Shown in pieces: positions 5,826-6,582 of a stretch of DNA of 6,582 nucleotides (positions are counted from its first letter, which is position 1; each line of letters opens with the position of its first letter). A program made the translations under genes and the position numbers. A model generated the notes under the pieces. It saw nothing but the letters and a program-made list of their open reading frames with translations, was not told the origin of the DNA and ran no database searches. This DNA comes from Clostridia bacterium (lineage in GTDB: Bacteria > Bacillota > Clostridia > Christensenellales > UBA1242): positions 1-6,582 of the forward strand of contig JAQVLJ010000042.1 of the NCBI GenBank assembly GCA_028704215.1, given 5' to 3'.

Positions 5826-6444
5826 ATTTTACTCTTATTATTTTTTTTGTCAAATCATATGTTTTTTCAGGAGTTTCATCCGCTTGAATTTCATATAAAA
5901 TGTTCAATTTTTTATAAAAATCTAAAATTGTTTTGAAATTTTCATCATAGATTTCTAATCTTTTTCTTATTGCCTCTTCATTATCATCCAATCTCAAATC
6001 CAACTTTGTATGACATTTTGGACAAACATCATCTTTAAGCCATTTGCGATTTGTAATTGTTTTGCAGTTAGGACAAGTTAATCTATTCAAAAGTCTATCA
6101 ATTACAACTTCATGAGATGATTTGAGGGACAAAACGTAATCGACTTTCAGTATTTTATCAAGACTTTTTGCCTGTGCTAAAGTTCTTGGAAAACCGTCAA
6201 TAATATAATCGTCAGTTTTTAAAGAATTAATTTTTTCTATAAGTAGTTTAACTATCATTTCATCAGGCACAAGACTGCCTTTTTCTATCAGTTTTTTTGC
6301 TTGCAAACCTATTTTGGTTTTTTGAGCGATGTTTTCGCGCAAAATATCACCAGTTGATATATGGGCATACCCATAATCAGTTTTTAAGTTTTGAGCCAAA
6401 GTGCCTTTACCAGCACCAGGCGCACCTAATAAAATAATTTTCAT
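5806..6444 (-). CDS. adk: Adenylate kinase, long form with Cys4 LID
   Basis: Catalyses ATP + AMP to and from 2 ADP and keeps the adenylate pool balanced in the cytoplasm. The 212 residues show the P-loop GAPGAGKGT (7-15) with K13, the AMP-binding region STGDILRE (30-37) with R36, and DGFPRT (83-88) with R87. LID arginines R117 and R121, plus RLDDNEEAIRKRL (151-163) with R151 and R162, correspond to the phosphate-contacting arginines of the family. The LID carries C124, C127, C141 and C144, the zinc-binding type frequent in Gram-positive bacteria. The usual Tyr-His after the first CxxC (CGxxYH) is missing: here it reads CKTITNRKW. AGGAAG precedes the ATG and overlaps the secY stop; the gap is 8 bases. 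The secY-adk-map order is standard for Bacillota. Confidence 0.97.
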   Translation of the reverse strand: MKIILLGAPGAGKGTLAQNLKTDYGYAHISTGDILRENIAQKTKIGLQAKKLIEKGSLVPDEMIVKLLIEKINSLKTDDYIIDGFPRTLAQAKSLDKILKVDYVLSLKSSHEVVIDRLLNRLTCPNCKTITNRKWLKDDVCPKCHTKLDLRLDDNEEAIRKRLEIYDENFKTILDFYKKLNILYEIQADETPEKTYDLTKKIIRVKYDCQEK

Positions 6445-6452
6445 ACTTCTTC

Positions 6453-6582
6453 CTATTTCAAAAATCCTCTATAATTTCTCATCATTAATTGTGCTTCTAG
6501 TTGTTTGTCAAATTCGAGCGCTACGCTTACTACGATCAAGAGTCCAGTTGCAGAGAACGCACCTGTCAAACCACTTGAACCA
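6453..6582 (-). CDS. secY: Protein translocase subunit SecY (C-terminal fragment; N-terminus beyond window)
   Basis: SecY forms the protein-conducting channel in the cytoplasmic membrane with SecE and SecG. Only the last 42 codons and a TAG stop are in the window. The visible part is the end of a hydrophobic membrane helix (TGAFSATGLLIVVSVALEF) followed by the cytoplasmic tail KQLEAQLMMRNYRGFLK. The KQLEAQLMMRxYxGF signature is diagnostic for the SecY C-terminus, which interacts with the ribosome and SecA. The position directly before adk fits the spc-operon order. The gene is cut by the window edge, not by mutation. Confidence 0.95.
   Translation of the reverse strand, partial: GSSGLTGAFSATGLLIVVSVALEFDKQLEAQLMMRNYRGFLK

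Noticed and set aside
1..6582. A novel defence, mobile or biosynthetic system
   Set aside because: All the DNA except short spacers is covered by conserved housekeeping genes in a standard order. I see no repeats, integrase, transposase or unexplained gene cluster.

Overview
The window is the 3' end of the long ribosomal-protein cluster (S10-spc-alpha type) of an AT-rich bacterium, followed by a separately transcribed RNase R gene. Every gene I can support lies on the minus strand, so transcription runs from position 6582 toward 1. The gene order, a KOW-domain protein between map and infA, the C4-type (zinc) adenylate kinase, the zinc-type S4, rpsD inside the alpha cluster and the enlarged L17 all point to a low-GC Bacillota, most likely a Clostridia-class lineage. 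I cannot name the genus from the sequence. TGA is used as a stop (adk and the KOW gene) and TGG encodes Trp, so the standard bacterial code applies.

Layout in transcription order: secY (C-terminal end only, 6582-6453), adk (6444-5806), map (5825-5085, overlapping adk by 20 nt), a KOW-domain RNA-binding protein (5075-4800), infA (4788-4567), rpmJ (4540-4424), a 72-nt spacer with a possible hairpin, then the alpha-operon block rpsM (4351-3983), rpsK (3972-3583), rpsD (3566-2946), rpoA (2936-1983) and rplQ (1971-1462). A hairpin followed by a T-run at 1415-1447 closes the cluster. A candidate promoter (1371-1399) then leads to rnr, which starts at 1352 and runs off the left edge at position 1.

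The genes belong together functionally. SecY is the protein export channel. Adk supplies nucleotide balance. Map trims the initiator methionine. IF-1, L36, S13, S11, S4 and L17 build and start the ribosome, and RpoA is the assembly scaffold of RNA polymerase. RNase R degrades structured RNA and is involved in ribosome and trans-translation quality control.

There is no gene-free stretch longer than about 110 bases. I see no mobile element, CRISPR array, tRNA, rRNA or convincing novel system. The items most worth a second look are the rpmJ-rpsM spacer as a possible autoregulatory leader, the insertions in L17, and the placement of rnr directly after rplQ.
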